From Takifugu bimaculatus (lineage: Eukaryota; Chordata; Actinopteri; Tetraodontiformes; Tetraodontidae): 64,000 nucleotides of DNA. The stretch spans positions 18,510,191 through 18,574,190 of the forward strand of contig CP034975.1 in NCBI GenBank assembly GCA_004026145.2, written 5' to 3'. Shown here one piece after another: positions 1 through 11,713 of this stretch (position 1 is its first letter; the number at the start of each line of letters is the position of its first letter). The notes below the pieces were generated by a model. The model worked only from the letters and a program-made list of their open reading frames with translations. It was not told where the DNA came from and searched no databases. Both the position numbers and the translations under genes were made by a program.

Positions 1-735
1 GTAAATTTACGTTTAATCTGAAGTGTGTTATGCGCAAATAGTTTTACTTTTCGCGATGCTAAGGGCAACTATAATAGTTGATTAACTACGCCTCAATTAT
101 TTGTTGTGATTATAGTTGAAGTTGCAAAGAAAGATTGATCCAGAGTTCAAACGAGTAAAGCAGCGTTGCCTGGGAAATTCATATTAAATTAACATCTCCC
201 ACAGACACATGAATGCTAATTTCTAATTGCTAATATCCCTGGTGGACACCCCCTAAAGGGATCAATAAAGTACTCTTGAATACATGATTATCGGTGGCTA
301 ACATTAGCTCAGTTTTTAAATTGATATATTTGCCTTCTCCGCCGAGTGATTTCTTTTGTTGATGTGTTAGCTGTTAGAATGTCAGTCCGATTGTTACGCT
401 TTGCGTATTTTCTAATTTTTCATTTTTGTCAGCGTTATGTTTTTTGCTGGTGGATTAAATAAACTGGGAAGATTAATTAGCGTGGCTCGATTATTGTAGA
501 AAACCCTGTTATAATCGGCCAATTATAAATGCTTCGTCATTTACAACCATGGTAACCTGAACACTACTGTAGAAACATCTATTCTGTTCTTTGAAGATTG
601 AAGAAAATAAATCTAAAAATAAAAGTTCAGGTTTTTTTTTCTTATTTGTAACATTGTGGCTCTCCTAAAGACACAAAGAAATAGTCCTCTGACAATGCAA
701 GACCATTTTCAATAACCATTCTTTGCTGTTTGCAG
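1..735 (+). other. top2a upstream sequence, probably intron 1
   Basis: AT-rich sequence before the first visible top2a exon. I checked its ATG codons for a short open frame followed by a usable GT donor and found none. It is not CpG-rich, so the promoter is probably outside the window. The window begins with gtaaat, a donor-like hexamer that may be coincidence. Confidence 0.6.
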
Positions 736-3013
736 GCTTTCTTGGAAAACAAACCTCTGGAAAAGACAAAGAAAGATCCAAAGAGGCTGTCAGTAGAGAG
801 GATCTATCAGAAGAAGACCCAGTTGGAGCACATTTTGCTTCGGCCGGACTCGTACATAGGCTCCGTAGAACCCGTCACCCAGGTAAGATGTCATCCAGCT
901 GTGATTGAGTTCTCACAGCAAACCTTGAGACACAACACAATCAGAACTGATTGATGCCCAATTTTAGAAGCTGATGAAAGCCAGTTGTTGACAACATGAT
1001 CTTTCCTTAGCAAATGTGGGTGTATGACGAGGATGTTGGACTAAACTGCCGTGATGTGACATTTGTTCCTGGGCTTTACAAGATTTTTGATGAGATCCTG
1101 GGTGAGTGAGTGGTTTGTACTTCAGGATGGTCTGTTTTGCCGTGACAGTGTTTTGAGTGTGTGTATGATCTGTTTTATTTCCCCTCAGTAAATGCAGCTG
1201 ACAACAAGCAGAGGGACAAAAGCATGTCCTGCATCAAAGTCAGCATTGATGTGTGAGTTAGACAATGACCAATATCTTAAATTAATTTGACAGTATTTGC
1301 TTACAAGTCACGTCTACATGTTTTGTTTCACTGCAGTTCTTTGCACATAATAAGTTATATATGTTTATGATTTCAGTGAAAATAACACCATCGCTATTTG
1401 GAATAATGGGAAAGGTATTCCTGTTGTAGAGCACAAGGTAGAGAAGGTCTATGTACCAGCTCTGATCTTTGGACAGCTCCTCACGTCTAGTAACTATGAT
1501 GATGATGAGAAGAAAGTCACTGGTGTGTATGAATAACTGATTACACTTCGTTAGAGTTGGAGATGATGTAAACGAGATCAGTACTGTAGTAACCCCGATC
1601 CTAATGTTCAATACTCTAGGTGGACGCAATGGGTATGGTGCAAAGCTCTGCAACATTTTTAGCACAAAGTTTACTGTAGAGACTTCCTGTAAAGATTCAA
1701 AGAAGACATTTAAGCAGGTAAAAATGAAAGAAAACACTACAATTTTTAACAAAAGGAACTTAGTCCCTAACTGAATCTCTTATGAGATGTAGAACATGTA
1801 AATTTAGATTGAATGTTTTCCACAGACCTGGTATGACAATATGGGAAGAACAGGGGATGCTAACATCAGGTCTTTTGATGGAGAGGAATACACTTGCATC
1901 ACCTTCAGACCAGATCTGGCCAAGTTTAAAATGAGCATCCTGGATAAAGACACCCTGGCCCTGATGACCAGAAGGGCCTACGATGTTGCTGGGGCCACGA
2001 AAGGCGTCCGTGTTTTCTTCAATGGAAAGAGGCTGCCAGTAAGTTATAGCATGGTTTTGCACGTGTTGCTCAATAGATGTTGTCTTTAGAGAATAATTTC
2101 CTACATCTGAGAAGATTTTTGGTGGATGGGTTAATATTAGTGGTCACTACATGAGTCTGCGTGAAATTAAGATGGTTTGTTTTATATTCCAGGTCACAGG
2201 TTTCCGTAGCTACGTGGACTTGTATTTAAAGGACAAAGTGGACGAAATAGGAAATGCCTTAAATGTGGTCCATGAGGTTGTCAATGAACGTTGGGAGGTG
2301 TGTCTCACCATGAGCGAAAAAGGTTTCCAGCAAGTCAGCTTTGTCAATAGCATTGCTACAACCAAGGTAAAGGTCACCGTGCATTACACTTTGTGAAGTG
2401 TGTCACATTTGTGGCCTCTGTTAAAAAAAACAAGTGACTCATGTTGTTTGTTGGAATATTGAGTTCCACCTTTTAAACTTCATCTTATTTTGTCAGATGG
2501 TTTAATTTATAAAAAGAAATCTTGCTGCAGTCCCTCAGGTGCACTATTCTAGTGGGCCTTTTTGGCAGCTGAGTACACGTTTGGCTGCTTTCCCAGCCGC
2601 TCTGTGTCATAAGTAAGACAAATGACATTTATCCTTTTAATGAGATCTTATCTTTATCTGCCACCTAGGGAGGAAGACATGTTGACTACGTGGCTGATCA
2701 GGTGGTCAGCAAACTAATTGAAGTGGTGAAAAAGAAGAACAAAGCTGGAGTGGCTGTCAAGCCATTCCAGGTACTTTGATTATAATCTGTTTACTAAGAA
2801 ATGTGGATGATGTTGTTATATTAAGATGATGTGTCCAAATTCCTACCTGTAATGAGACTTCTGCTCCTTCTCCAGGTGAAAAACCACATTTGGCTGTTTG
2901 TAAATTGCCTGGTTGAGAATCCCACTTTTGACTCTCAGACCAAAGAGAATATGACTCTGCAGCAGAAAAGCTTTGGGTCGACTTGTCCTCTCAGTGACAA
3001 GTTTATCAAACAG
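736..3013 (+). other. top2a: top2a exons for the N-gate ATPase (GHKL and transducer)
   Basis: Exons: 736-882, 1011-1101, 1189-1252, 1377-1522, 1620-1717, 1826-2038, 2193-2366, 2669-2770, 2876-3013. The start RLSVERIYQKKTQLEHILLR is the N-terminal strap and first GHKL helix. DEILVNAADN contains the general-base Glu (human Glu87) and the Mg-binding Asn (human Asn91). NNGKGIPV is the second ATP motif. GGRNGYGAKLCN is the ATP-lid glycine loop. The transducer follows, with the QTK loop (DSQTKENMT) whose Lys contacts the gamma phosphate. The first exon at 736 follows a normal tttgcag acceptor and starts in phase 0. No ATG exon with a usable donor was found upstream. Confidence 0.95.
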
Positions 3014-6000
3014 GTACCAAGAGAAAGAAAAACTGACCTTGCACTCTTGACTGAATAAATTTCGCTGATACATTTACAAATTTCTGTCATTTATAGGCCA
3101 CAGCTTGTGGGATTGTGGAAAGTATCATGAATTGGGTGAAGTTTAAGGCTCAGACACAGCTCAATAAGAAATGCTCAGCTGTTAAACATACAAAGATCAA
3201 AGGGGTGCCTAAACTGGATGATGCCAACGATGCAGGTAATGTAGTTCTTGTTCAGCATCAGGAGAGAATTAATCACTTGGTCTCATTACAGCTGATTGTG
3301 TTCTCATAAAGGTGGTAAGAACTCGATTGGCTGCACACTCATCCTCACTGAGGGAGACTCAGCCAAGACTCTTGCTGTGTCTGGGCTGGGTGTGGTCGGC
3401 AGGGACCGCTACGGCGTCTTTCCTCTCAGAGGAAAAATGCTCAACGTGCGGGAGGCCTCTCTCAAGCAGGTTAGGCCCAATAATTGTGATAAACACTTTT
3501 ACAACAGCACCTATATTTTTACACTCATATAATTTGTCATCTGTTGTTTTTCCCATCAGATTATGGAGAATGCTGAAATCAACAACATCATTAAGATCCT
3601 TGGCCTGCAGTACAAAAAGAACTACAGTGATCCAGAATCCCTGAAGACTCTGCGCTATGGAAAGATCATGATCATGACAGATCAGGTGTGACAGCAGTTT
3701 TAGTTTATTTCTAATTCACATTGATTACGTTAGAGTAGATATAAAAGGTCTTCAAGTTATTACTGAGTATTGAATTCTCATGATTACGACAGGATCAAGA
3801 TGGCTCCCACATTAAGGGTTTACTGATCAATTTTATCCACCATAACTGGCCATCGCTGCTGCGACACAACTTCATTGAAGAGTTTATCACACCCATCATC
3901 AAGGTGAGTTTCAGTTCAGCAGAGATGTGTTCTGCAACCACAATGGAGTGGAAAGTATTTTTCTTCTGGTTGGTTGCTGTATCTTTTAAAACATTTTTCT
4001 TCCCTGGTAGTGGACAAAGATTTGGAGTTGCAACACTGCCACCTTGTGGCGATATTGTAAACTGACAATAGCCTAAATTATATATTTTTTAAAACAAAAA
4101 AAACGTTGTCGTTATTTGCTGTGATTGTTTATATATTTCAATGTTTTATTCAATGTCAATAATTTGAACAAAAAGGAGAAAAGCACAATTTGAGTCATGT
4201 TTTTCCTTTCTCTCAGGCTTCACACAAAAAATCACAGCTGTCCTTTTACAGCATCCCTGAATTCAATGCATGGAAGGAAAGCCAGGCCAACCACAAATCC
4301 TGGAAAATCAAATACTACAAAGGTTTGTTATAAACCCCTGTGTGGTAGTAAAAAAGCCCAAGTAAGCAGCTCTTTCAAAGCTGACCAACGTTGTGGTGTT
4401 AATTATGTGATAATCTCACATTTTCTTCACTTGGCTTTGATGCATTCCAGGTTTGGGAACTAGCACATCTCAGGAAGCCAAGGAGTACTTCTCTGATATG
4501 CAGAGACATCGTATCCCCTTTAAATATGCAGGACCTGAAGATGATGAAGCTATTACCCTTGTATGAACATTGTAGTTCCTTTTCTGCTTGTATCATTTAA
4601 ACTATTTTACGGAGCACATATCTGTTCATGATAATGCAGAAGCATGATTTTTTTTAATATATTTTTTTCTCCTGACCAGGCCTTTAGCAAGAAGAAAGTG
4701 GAAGAGCGAAAAGAGTGGCTGACCAACTTCATGACTAACAGACGCCAGCGCAGGGAGCACAACCTGCCTGAGGTAAAATCAGCGCAGACATGACTCGCTA
4801 TGATTTGTCCGTCTGTTGGGTTTCAACATGTCTTTGGTTTCTTCCCAGGACTACTTGTATGGTCAGGCCACCAAGTATCTCTCCTACAATGATTTTGTCA
4901 ACAAAGAGCTGGTACTTTTCTCCAATTCTGACAATGAGAGGTCAATCCCCTGCCTGGTGGACGGTACGTGATGTTAAGATGACCACGCGCTACTCTTTTG
5001 TTACTCCTCCAGAACCCATTTTGTTGAAAGTGAGACTGTTCTAATCTGTATCTACATTTGTGTTTTAGGTTTCAAACCAGGTCAGAGGAAGGTTCTGTTC
5101 TGTTGCTTTAAGAGGAATGATAAGCGTGAGGTGAAGGTGGCTCAGTTAGCTGGATCAGTGGCTGAGATGTCGGCCTATCATCATGGAGAAGTGAGTTGAT
5201 ATAACCCTGAAATTCTGGAAAAGACTATCATGTCATTTGATGGTGAAGACATGTGCTTTAACCCTGGCAACTCCCCTGATTAGATCACAACTTTAAAAAG
5301 AAACATATTTTCAGGTCTCTCTGATGATGACCATTGTTGGTTTGGCCCAAAACTTCGTGGGAAGCAACAATCTGAACATGCTGCAGCCTCTGGGACAGTT
5401 TGGAACCAGGCTGCACGGCGGCAAGGACTCTGCCAGTCCTCGATACATCTTCACCATGCTGAGGTCAGTATCTGCCCTTACATTGTGCCAACATCCTAAA
5501 GTTACTGGCCTCTTGTCTTTGTAGTGATTCATTTGTCTCCTTTCTGCCCTTTCAGCACTCTCGCTCGTCTCGTTTTTCCACCCGTGGATGACAATTTACT
5601 GAAGTACAACTACGATGACAATCAACGCGTAGAGCCAGAGTGGTATATACCCATCATTCCCATGGTGCTAGTCAATGGTGCTGAAGGGATCGGCACTGGA
5701 TGGGCCAGCAAAATCCCAAACTACGACGTACGAGAAATCGTCAATAACATCCACCGCATGCTGAATGGTGATGAGCCTCTGCCCATGGTGAGCACAGGCC
5801 CTGGCTCTGCTTAGGTCGCTACACGGTCTCACTTTGTGATTAGATGTTGTTATAGCTGTCTTCCATGTCCAATAGCTTCCAAGCTACAAAGGATTCAAGG
5901 GAACCATTGAACATGTGATGAACAACCAGTATATGAACAGTGGAGAGGTGGCCATCATTGATTCCACCACTATTGAGATCTCAGAATTGCCGGTCAAATC

Positions 6001-9000
6001 CTGGACACAGGTAGGTGGCTAAAGCCTCGCCTGATCTTCAAATTGTATACATCCCTGAAAGAAATGAGGTATTGTTCCTTTCTGTGACTAATTAACGCTT
6101 CAACTCTGTCTAGACCTACAAAGAGAACGTGTTGGAGCCCATGTTAAACGGCACTGAAAAGGTGCCTCCTCTCATCACAGACTTTAAGGAATACCACACA
6201 GACACCACTGTGCGCTTTGTGGTCAAGATGTCAGAGGAGAAGCTACGTGAGGCCGAGGCCGCTGGCTTTCACAAAGTCTTCAAGCTTCAGAATCCTCTCA
6301 CCTGCAACTCCATGGTAATGGAGCCACACCCATGTGACATTCTGGTAACAGTGAATTGTGACCGTCTTGTGGAGCCGTCCTTTTTAATCCCTTATGTCCT
6401 GGGTTTCAGGTTCTTTTTGACCATGCGGGCAGCCTGAAGAAGTACGAGTCTGTGCAGGATATTCTAAAGGACTTCTTTGAGTTGAGGATGAAATATTATG
6501 TCCTGAGAAAGGACTGGTTGGTTGGCATGCTGGGTGCAGAGAGCGCGAAACTCACCAACCAGGCCCGCTTCATTCTGGAGAAAATCCAGGGCACCCTAGT
6601 TATTGGTTAGCATCTTTTTTCCTGTTAAGAACCAGTTTGGTTTAAATTTTCCATGATTAAAATGATTTTTCTATGACTTATAGAGAACAAGCCCAAAAAG
6701 GAATTGATCCGTATGCTGCAGCAGATGGGCTATGACTCGGACCCAGTCAAGGCATGGAAACTGGCTCAGGAGAAGGTATGGCGCTAATAAGTAATGCTCA
6801 GCAGTTCATATGTGCCTCCACAAATATCATTCCATATGTACATTCCCACCCTTAGAATGAGGAGGAGACGGTTGAGGAACAGGAGGATGAAGCGAAGGAG
6901 GAGGAGGCCAGTGGGCCAGACTACAACTACCTGCTGAGCATGCCCATGTGGTTCCTGACCAAGGAGAAGAAAGAGGAACTATGCAAACAGAGGGATGCTA
7001 AGGTGTGAGCTTTAAGCTCCTTTAAAATACTAATCTCAAATTCTCAAGCAAACTAAGTTTCGAACCACCTGTCACCTGGCAGCTGACTGAGCTAAACACC
7101 CTGAAGAAGAGGAGTCCCACAGACCTTTGGAAGGAAGATCTTGCTGCTTTCTCTGAGGAGCTCGAGGTATTGACCCTTGTGAAGGAGGGCTTGGTCATTA
7201 ATCCAGGCGTCTTGATCGTTCAGCACTCAAAATCTTTAGCCCTCGTTACATTTTGGTTCTTTTTCAGAACTCTGAGGCAAAAGAGAAGGAGAATGCTGCC
7301 ATGCCTGTCAAAAAGGGTGCTGGGAAAGGCAAAACATTAAAGATGAAGCAGGAGACTCTGCCCACTCCACAGGGCCGCCGTGTTATTCCACGTGTCACCA
7401 GCACCATGAAGGCTGAGGCTAACAGGAAGGCAGATACTAAGAAAGGTGAAGCCAAGAGAGGCAAGAAAATCAAGGTGGGTCTGTGTTTCTTTCCCGACTC
7501 CCCCACATTTTCTCAAATGAACAAACATTTGACTGGATTCATCTGTATGGCTGCAGAGTGAGGATGTGGTGATGCAGATGGAGTTTGAAGATGCAGAGGG
7601 AGTCATGTCAAGCGAGGACGTCGGCTTGGCTGCACGACTGAGCAAGAAAACGAAAACGCAGGCAAAGGAAAAAGGTAAGACCGGAGATAACTCCCCCTCA
7701 ATTCCATCAATCGGAGCAGAGTCGCCAGTTCAGTGACGTGTAACAGATTGAGAATATAAAATAAAAGCACGTTTACTCCGTTGGTTCTGATGGATTTTAA
7801 AGCTGCATCGTTACTGTAAAAAAACCTTCTTGATCCTTTGCAACTGCAGCAGCAAAGAGCAGTAAGCAGAGCACCATTCAGTTCAAACCTGTTGCCAAGA
7901 AGCCTAAGAAGAATCCATGGTCGGACGATGAGACCCCTCAGTCTGACAGCGACATGGAGGATGAGGAGGAAGTGGCTGCGCCTCGGGAGCAGGTTGGACG
8001 CAGAGCCAAAGGTGGGGCAGCTCAAAGTCCTCAGCCACTGTCATTGCTTATATATCTGGCTATAAAATGATGATAATTCTGTCCCATAGATACTGTGAAG
8101 TACAGTCTGTCTGACAGCGAGGAGGAATGGAATTTCCATGGGAAGAACGCTCCCAAACGGAAGGCTGTTATCAGTGACGACGACAGCTTCATCCCAGATG
8201 CTGACTCCCCAGCACCATCTCCCAAAGTTCCAGAGCCGGTGTAAGTGGGACAAAGATGTCACACAAAGCGTCTGTGAGAGGTTTTCTTGATTCGCTCGAA
8301 CTTTCTCTGCAGGAAGAAAGTGGCAAAAAGCAAATCGACTAGTAAACCAACGGAGAGCAAGTCCAGCTGTAAGTCCCTGTCATGTGACTATCTCAACCAA
8401 TCAGAATCATCTGTGTGAGAGATGGGTTTTCTCCATTTGGTGGTTTCCAGCTCCTTCAGACGACCAGGTGACGGCCTCAAAGGCTCCAGTTAAACCAAAA
8501 CCTAAAGAGACTGTGGCCAAAAAAGCTCCTGCCGCCAAAAAGCCAGCGGCCCCAAAGAAGAAGGCTACAGGTGATTAAATCAGCCCCGCCGAGAGCACCC
8601 CGGATTCCCGCTGTGGTCCATCAGCAGACAGACGAGACGTTCAGAGCTGAACTCTGTGGTCTTCCCTTAGGTGGGAAGCAGTCGTCCATCGCGGACGCCT
8701 TTTCCAAACCCAAACCTTCGTCCACCAGTGCCAAGAGAGTCCCCTCCTTCGACTCTAGTGACTCCGAGGCAGAAGTGAAGGCCGCAGCGAAAAAGCCCGT
8801 TTCCAAACGGAAGCAGGCGGTCAGCGACGACTCCGACTCCGACAGCGATTCAGGAAACCTCATGTCGCGCCTCAAGGCCAAAAGCGCAGGCAGCAAGGTG
8901 AGCCCTGATCCCGGAGCTGCCGTCATTTGTCATTGAAGGCGAATCGCAGCTCAGTGTTTCCTCTGTTCTTGTAGAAACCCAAGAAGTGCACTGATGAAAC

Positions 9001-9115
9001 CTTCAGCATTTCCAGCCAGGAAGCGCCCGTCGCCATGGAGTCGCGCAACAACCCCTCGCGTGCACGCAAACCCGTCACCTACGCACTAGACTCAGACTCG
9101 GATGAAGACTTTTAA
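736..9115 (+). CDS. top2a: DNA topoisomerase II alpha (5'-partial, 34 exons)
   Basis: Type IIA topoisomerase: an ATP-driven nuclear homodimer that passes one DNA duplex through a transient double-strand break to decatenate and relax chromosomes in replication and mitosis. I joined 34 GT-AG exons; all phases agree and give one open frame of 1,556 residues (4,671 nt with stop) from the first visible codon at 736. Landmarks in this partial numbering are ATPase Glu77 and Asn81, glycine loop 150-158, QTK loop 366-368, TOPRIM Glu451 with Asp531/533/535, and catalytic Tyr795. Each sits exactly 10 below the human TOP2A number, so the missing first coding exon should encode about 10 residues. Alpha rather than beta is preferred because the protein ends in a short basic-then-acidic tail (RKPVTYALDSDSDEDF) like alpha, and because gjd3 lies next door. 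No internal stop, frameshift or lost catalytic residue was seen. Exon coordinates are in the domain entries that follow. Confidence 0.97.
3097..4560 (+). other. top2a: top2a exons covering TOPRIM
   Basis: Exons: 3097-3235, 3312-3469, 3560-3685, 3793-3903, 4217-4322, 4451-4560. The TOPRIM metal site is complete: EGDSAKTLAVSGLGVVGRD supplies the catalytic Glu, and DQDQDGSHIKGLL, split by the intron between 3685 and 3793, supplies the three Asp residues that hold Mg during cleavage. The reading frame is highly similar to vertebrate TOP2A throughout. The 3904-4216 intron is the longest in the gene and shows nothing beyond AT-rich sequence. Confidence 0.95.
4680..7166 (+). other. top2a: top2a exons for winged helix, tower and C-gate
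   Basis: Exons: 4680-4772, 4849-4963, 5069-5190, 5315-5463, 5556-5787, 5876-6010, 6114-6314, 6410-6605, 6684-6775, 6856-7002, 7083-7166. The winged-helix segment includes GRLHGG-like text and PRYIFTML, whose Tyr codon at 5444-5446 forms the 5'-phosphotyrosyl link to DNA (human Tyr805, preceded by the conserved Arg). EGIGTGW carries the intercalating Ile of the tower. The coiled-coil arm and C-gate follow, including LGAESAKLTNQARFILEKI. Exon 6856-7002 opens with an acidic stretch (EEETVEEQEDEAKEEE) that varies among vertebrates, then the conserved YNYLLSMPMWFLTKEKKEEL. Confidence 0.95.
7268..9115 (+). other. top2a: top2a exons for the C-terminal regulatory domain
   Basis: Exons: 7268-7474, 7557-7674, 7850-8011, 8090-8240, 8313-8368, 8451-8570, 8671-8897, 8975-9115 (stop TAA 9113-9115). 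This tail of about 390 residues is low-complexity, with Lys/Ala-rich stretches alternating with acidic Ser-Asp runs that resemble casein kinase 2 sites. That is usual for vertebrate TOP2A, where the tail carries nuclear localisation and chromatin-tether functions. IQFKPVAKKPKKNPWSDD matches a conserved tail motif. The last residues parallel the human chromatin-tether end. The small exons were placed by phase and splice sites, not by similarity alone; 8313-8368 and 8451-8570 are the least certain. Confidence 0.88.
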
Positions 9116-9293
9116 AGGATTTATGTTTAGCTTTTTTAGTCTAGAATATAAAAACAGCTTTTACTGTTACGCTGGTCAGGCTTTTCTGACCTGATTTTAC
9201 CAAGGAAAAGTTCTTTAGTGCGATATTTTGGTAGCTGGCCTCGTTGCACTGTTTTGTAAATATTTCAATGGTTGCTCATTTGTTGTCTTAAAA

Positions 9294-9299
9294 AATAAA
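9294..9299 (+). terminator. top2a poly(A) signal AATAAA
   Basis: A canonical AATAAA lies 179 bases after the top2a stop and is followed by a T/G-rich stretch suited to the downstream element. It gives a short 3' UTR of about 200 bases. No other AATAAA occurs between the stop and this site. Confidence 0.85.
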
Positions 9300-9319
9300 G
9301 TTGTTTGTATTCTGTAATT

Positions 9320-10480
9320 GGTGGGTTGGTGATGATGAGCGGAATGTTGTGTCTGCCTGGGAGGGGAAATGTGAGACCGGTGCTAAAGGGAAACCAGTCA
9401 TTAGGAGATCAGAATGGGCAAGTTGGCTTTACTGTTAAACCAGTGTGTAAAATGTAATTTTGAAGCTAGTTTAATCATCATTCATGCAGATTTCATCAGG
9501 AGTTTTGACTAAATTTGGATGCTTCGAAGGGGAACAGGAAAGTCTATGAATCGGAGGCTTCCTGCCACTTAGGAAGCTCTTTGAAACGCTCACAAGTGTT
9601 TGCCTTTCATAGGCGTTCTCCAGGCCTCTTGATTGGAACTGATTAGGATGGAACAGGAATTTCCTCTAAAGTTGCCACCCTCACAATTATAAAGTTCCTG
9701 CAGCCCTTAAAGACTTTATGTTCTTGCTTTGATGCAGCTTTTACACTGGCTGTGAGTAGATGAAGGCTAATGCCTCGGTTATGAAGGTTATCCAGTGAGA
9801 TCTGCATGTTTCTGCATCAGGTAAATGGCGTTTTTCTTTGAACTTTGTGACCTCGAGCCATGACTGGTCTCAGGAAAGATTCTAACTGGTGAAGCTATAT
9901 AATATCTCTGCTACACTGACTCATTACAGCCTGACGATAAACCAACACTCGTGTTGATCAAAGTTCACTGTTATTCTTAGTCATCCCTTGTGATGATCTC
10001 ACATTACAGATCAAACTTTGCTCTGTGATAAGGTGTATTTGCCACTAAGAGAACTTGGCATGTTTTCCTCTTCCTGGAGAAAAGGGCAGGAGAAATAATC
10101 TTTTCTCATCTACTGAAATGCTCAAACACGTGTGAAGGTGCTTGTTGCTGTACTTTGACGCCACTTTCTTCATTTCATTCACAACTTTAAGAGTGACTGC
10201 ACTGATTATGTCAGGGGGCTACGTCAAGACTTTATATCTGTATCATGGGGGAGGAAAAAAGAAATCTTGTGAAATGTCTATGCGTATAATGAAAAAAAAA
10301 TCTTCCAATCAGTGACACATATTCTAAAAAATGAGTTTTAGTTTGCAAAACTTTGACTCATCCTGATTTCTAAAGCTTTTCTCTCTTTTCTTCTTAAATT
10401 TCAAAAACAATCATTGCTTTAGATCTCCCTTTATGTTGATTATTATTATTATTAAATCTTTGCTCACCAGTTTTGCTATT
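9320..10480. other. Intergenic, nothing recognised
   Basis: Unique-looking AT-rich sequence downstream of top2a. I see no exon, RNA gene or clear repeat, apart from a short ATT run near 10440. Confidence 0.6.
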
Positions 10481-10605
10481 TGACACCCTCGAATGTTATA
10501 AGGGAAATTATGTTTTTTCAATTTTGACTTGGTTTCACCACAGATCACCAAGAAATAGTGAAACATTTAAGAGGGTGTCAATAATTTCCAGACCCACTGT
10601 GCTCA
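10481..10605. mobile_element. Small inverted-repeat element, Tc1/mariner-like relic
   Basis: TGACACCCTC at 10481-10490 is matched by a perfect inverted copy, GAGGGTGTCA, at 10571-10580. The inner bases (gaatgtt and aacattt) also pair approximately. The sequence right of the second arm (aataatttccagacccactg, 10581-10600) resembles, in reverse, the terminal repeats of fish Tc1-like transposons as I remember them. No transposase fragment is present, so this is at most a non-autonomous or internally deleted remnant. The left outer end is not clear. Confidence 0.45.
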
Positions 10606-10799
10606 TGTCCATATAGATGCTGAGTAAAGATTCTGCTCATTAGAGGAATCTTGAAGAATCTTGAAAGAAAGAATGATGACTCAGTGTTTTTAGTTGGTTC
10701 TGAATATTCTTTAGTCAGGTTCATATTTCATATTTTGAATAATGCAGCTGCTGAATCTAAATCTTGAGCCCTTTGTGTGATACTACAGAGGTTATTAAT

Positions 10800-11456
10800 T
10801 AACAGTTATTGCTTCACAAAGGTAGGTTTTTACCACCTGAAGAATATAGCCAGAGTCCGCCCGTTTCTCTCTCAGGCCAGCACGGAGGTGCTGATGCACG
10901 CTTTTATCTCTTGTCGTTTAGATATTGTAATGCCCTGCTCTCTGGTCTTCCAAAAAAGAGCATCACAAACCTACAATTATTACAAAACTCAGCTGCACGA
11001 GTGCTGACGAGGACCAGAGGGCGGGAGCACATCACACCGGTTTTAGAATCGCTGCATTGGCTACACCACCTGCCAGGCTGGGAGATGTTTCCGGTCTACT
11101 GCTGGGGGTGCTGTCCCATTGTCGACTCTGGCCTGGGTGGTTAGGGGGCTCTGTGCTTTGGTGTGGAGCCTCCGGTCTGTCCGGGTCGGGCTGGTCTTTG
11201 TGGCGGTACCACCTGTGGTCACGGACCGTGACCTCCCTCGGCCTGGTGGGCCTCCAAAGGTGGCGTCTCCTTCGCCTCAGGTCTCGGTGCCCAGCCATGT
11301 CTCAGCTTGCCTCAGCTTGTTTATGTGTGTGTGTGTGTGTGTGTCCTTTTCTTGATTCTCTTGTTCTCTTTGCTGTTTTTATCCTTTGTGAGGCACTTTG
11401 TGCTACCTAGCGTATAAAAAGTGCCATATAAATAAAGATTGAATTGAATTGAATTG
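10800..11456 (+). mobile_element. 5'-truncated, decayed L2/CR1-type LINE
   Basis: Two adjoining frames encode the end of a non-LTR reverse transcriptase: FYHLKNIARVRPFLSQ and LMHAFISCRLD in one, then YCNALLSGLPKKSI, LQLLQNSAARVLTR and REHITPVLESLHWL in the next, with a frameshift near 10920. These motifs are typical of fish L2/CR1-clade elements. After the coding remnant comes a GC-rich stretch, a TG run (11324-11344), then the characteristic 3' end with a gtgaggcactttg-like segment, an AATAAA and short TTGAA repeats (11439-11456). The element is dead: truncated, frameshifted and without an endonuclease domain. Confidence 0.8.
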
Positions 11457-11713
11457 CTTTATCACACTCTTTACTGTCTTGTTTCTAGTAATTCTGTTTC
11501 ATTTTTGGTTTCAGACTTTCTGGAATCTGGACCTGTTTTACTGCCTTTGACCTGTCATTCGATCCATTATCAGTGTTGAACTGGAGATACCGGTAATTAA
11601 ACTTGCTTTAGTTTCTTTATGTGTCCAGAAGCAACTGTTTCCCTGAGTGGAGTGGCGGCACACGTCTCCCCTTTGCCAGGATCTCTAGCTAAAACCGTGA
11701 AAGTGCTGCAGAC
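11457..11713 (+). other. gjd3: Region upstream of the connexin gene
   Basis: It presumably contains the 5' UTR and perhaps the proximal promoter or the last non-coding exon's acceptor of the connexin gene. I see no convincing TATA box. The sequence is moderately T-rich before 11640 and more GC-rich afterwards. Confidence 0.35.

Noticed and set aside
11032..11410. Overlapping GC-rich open frames after the reverse-transcriptase remnant
   Set aside because: They lie in the 3' untranslated part of the L2-type element and carry no protein motif.
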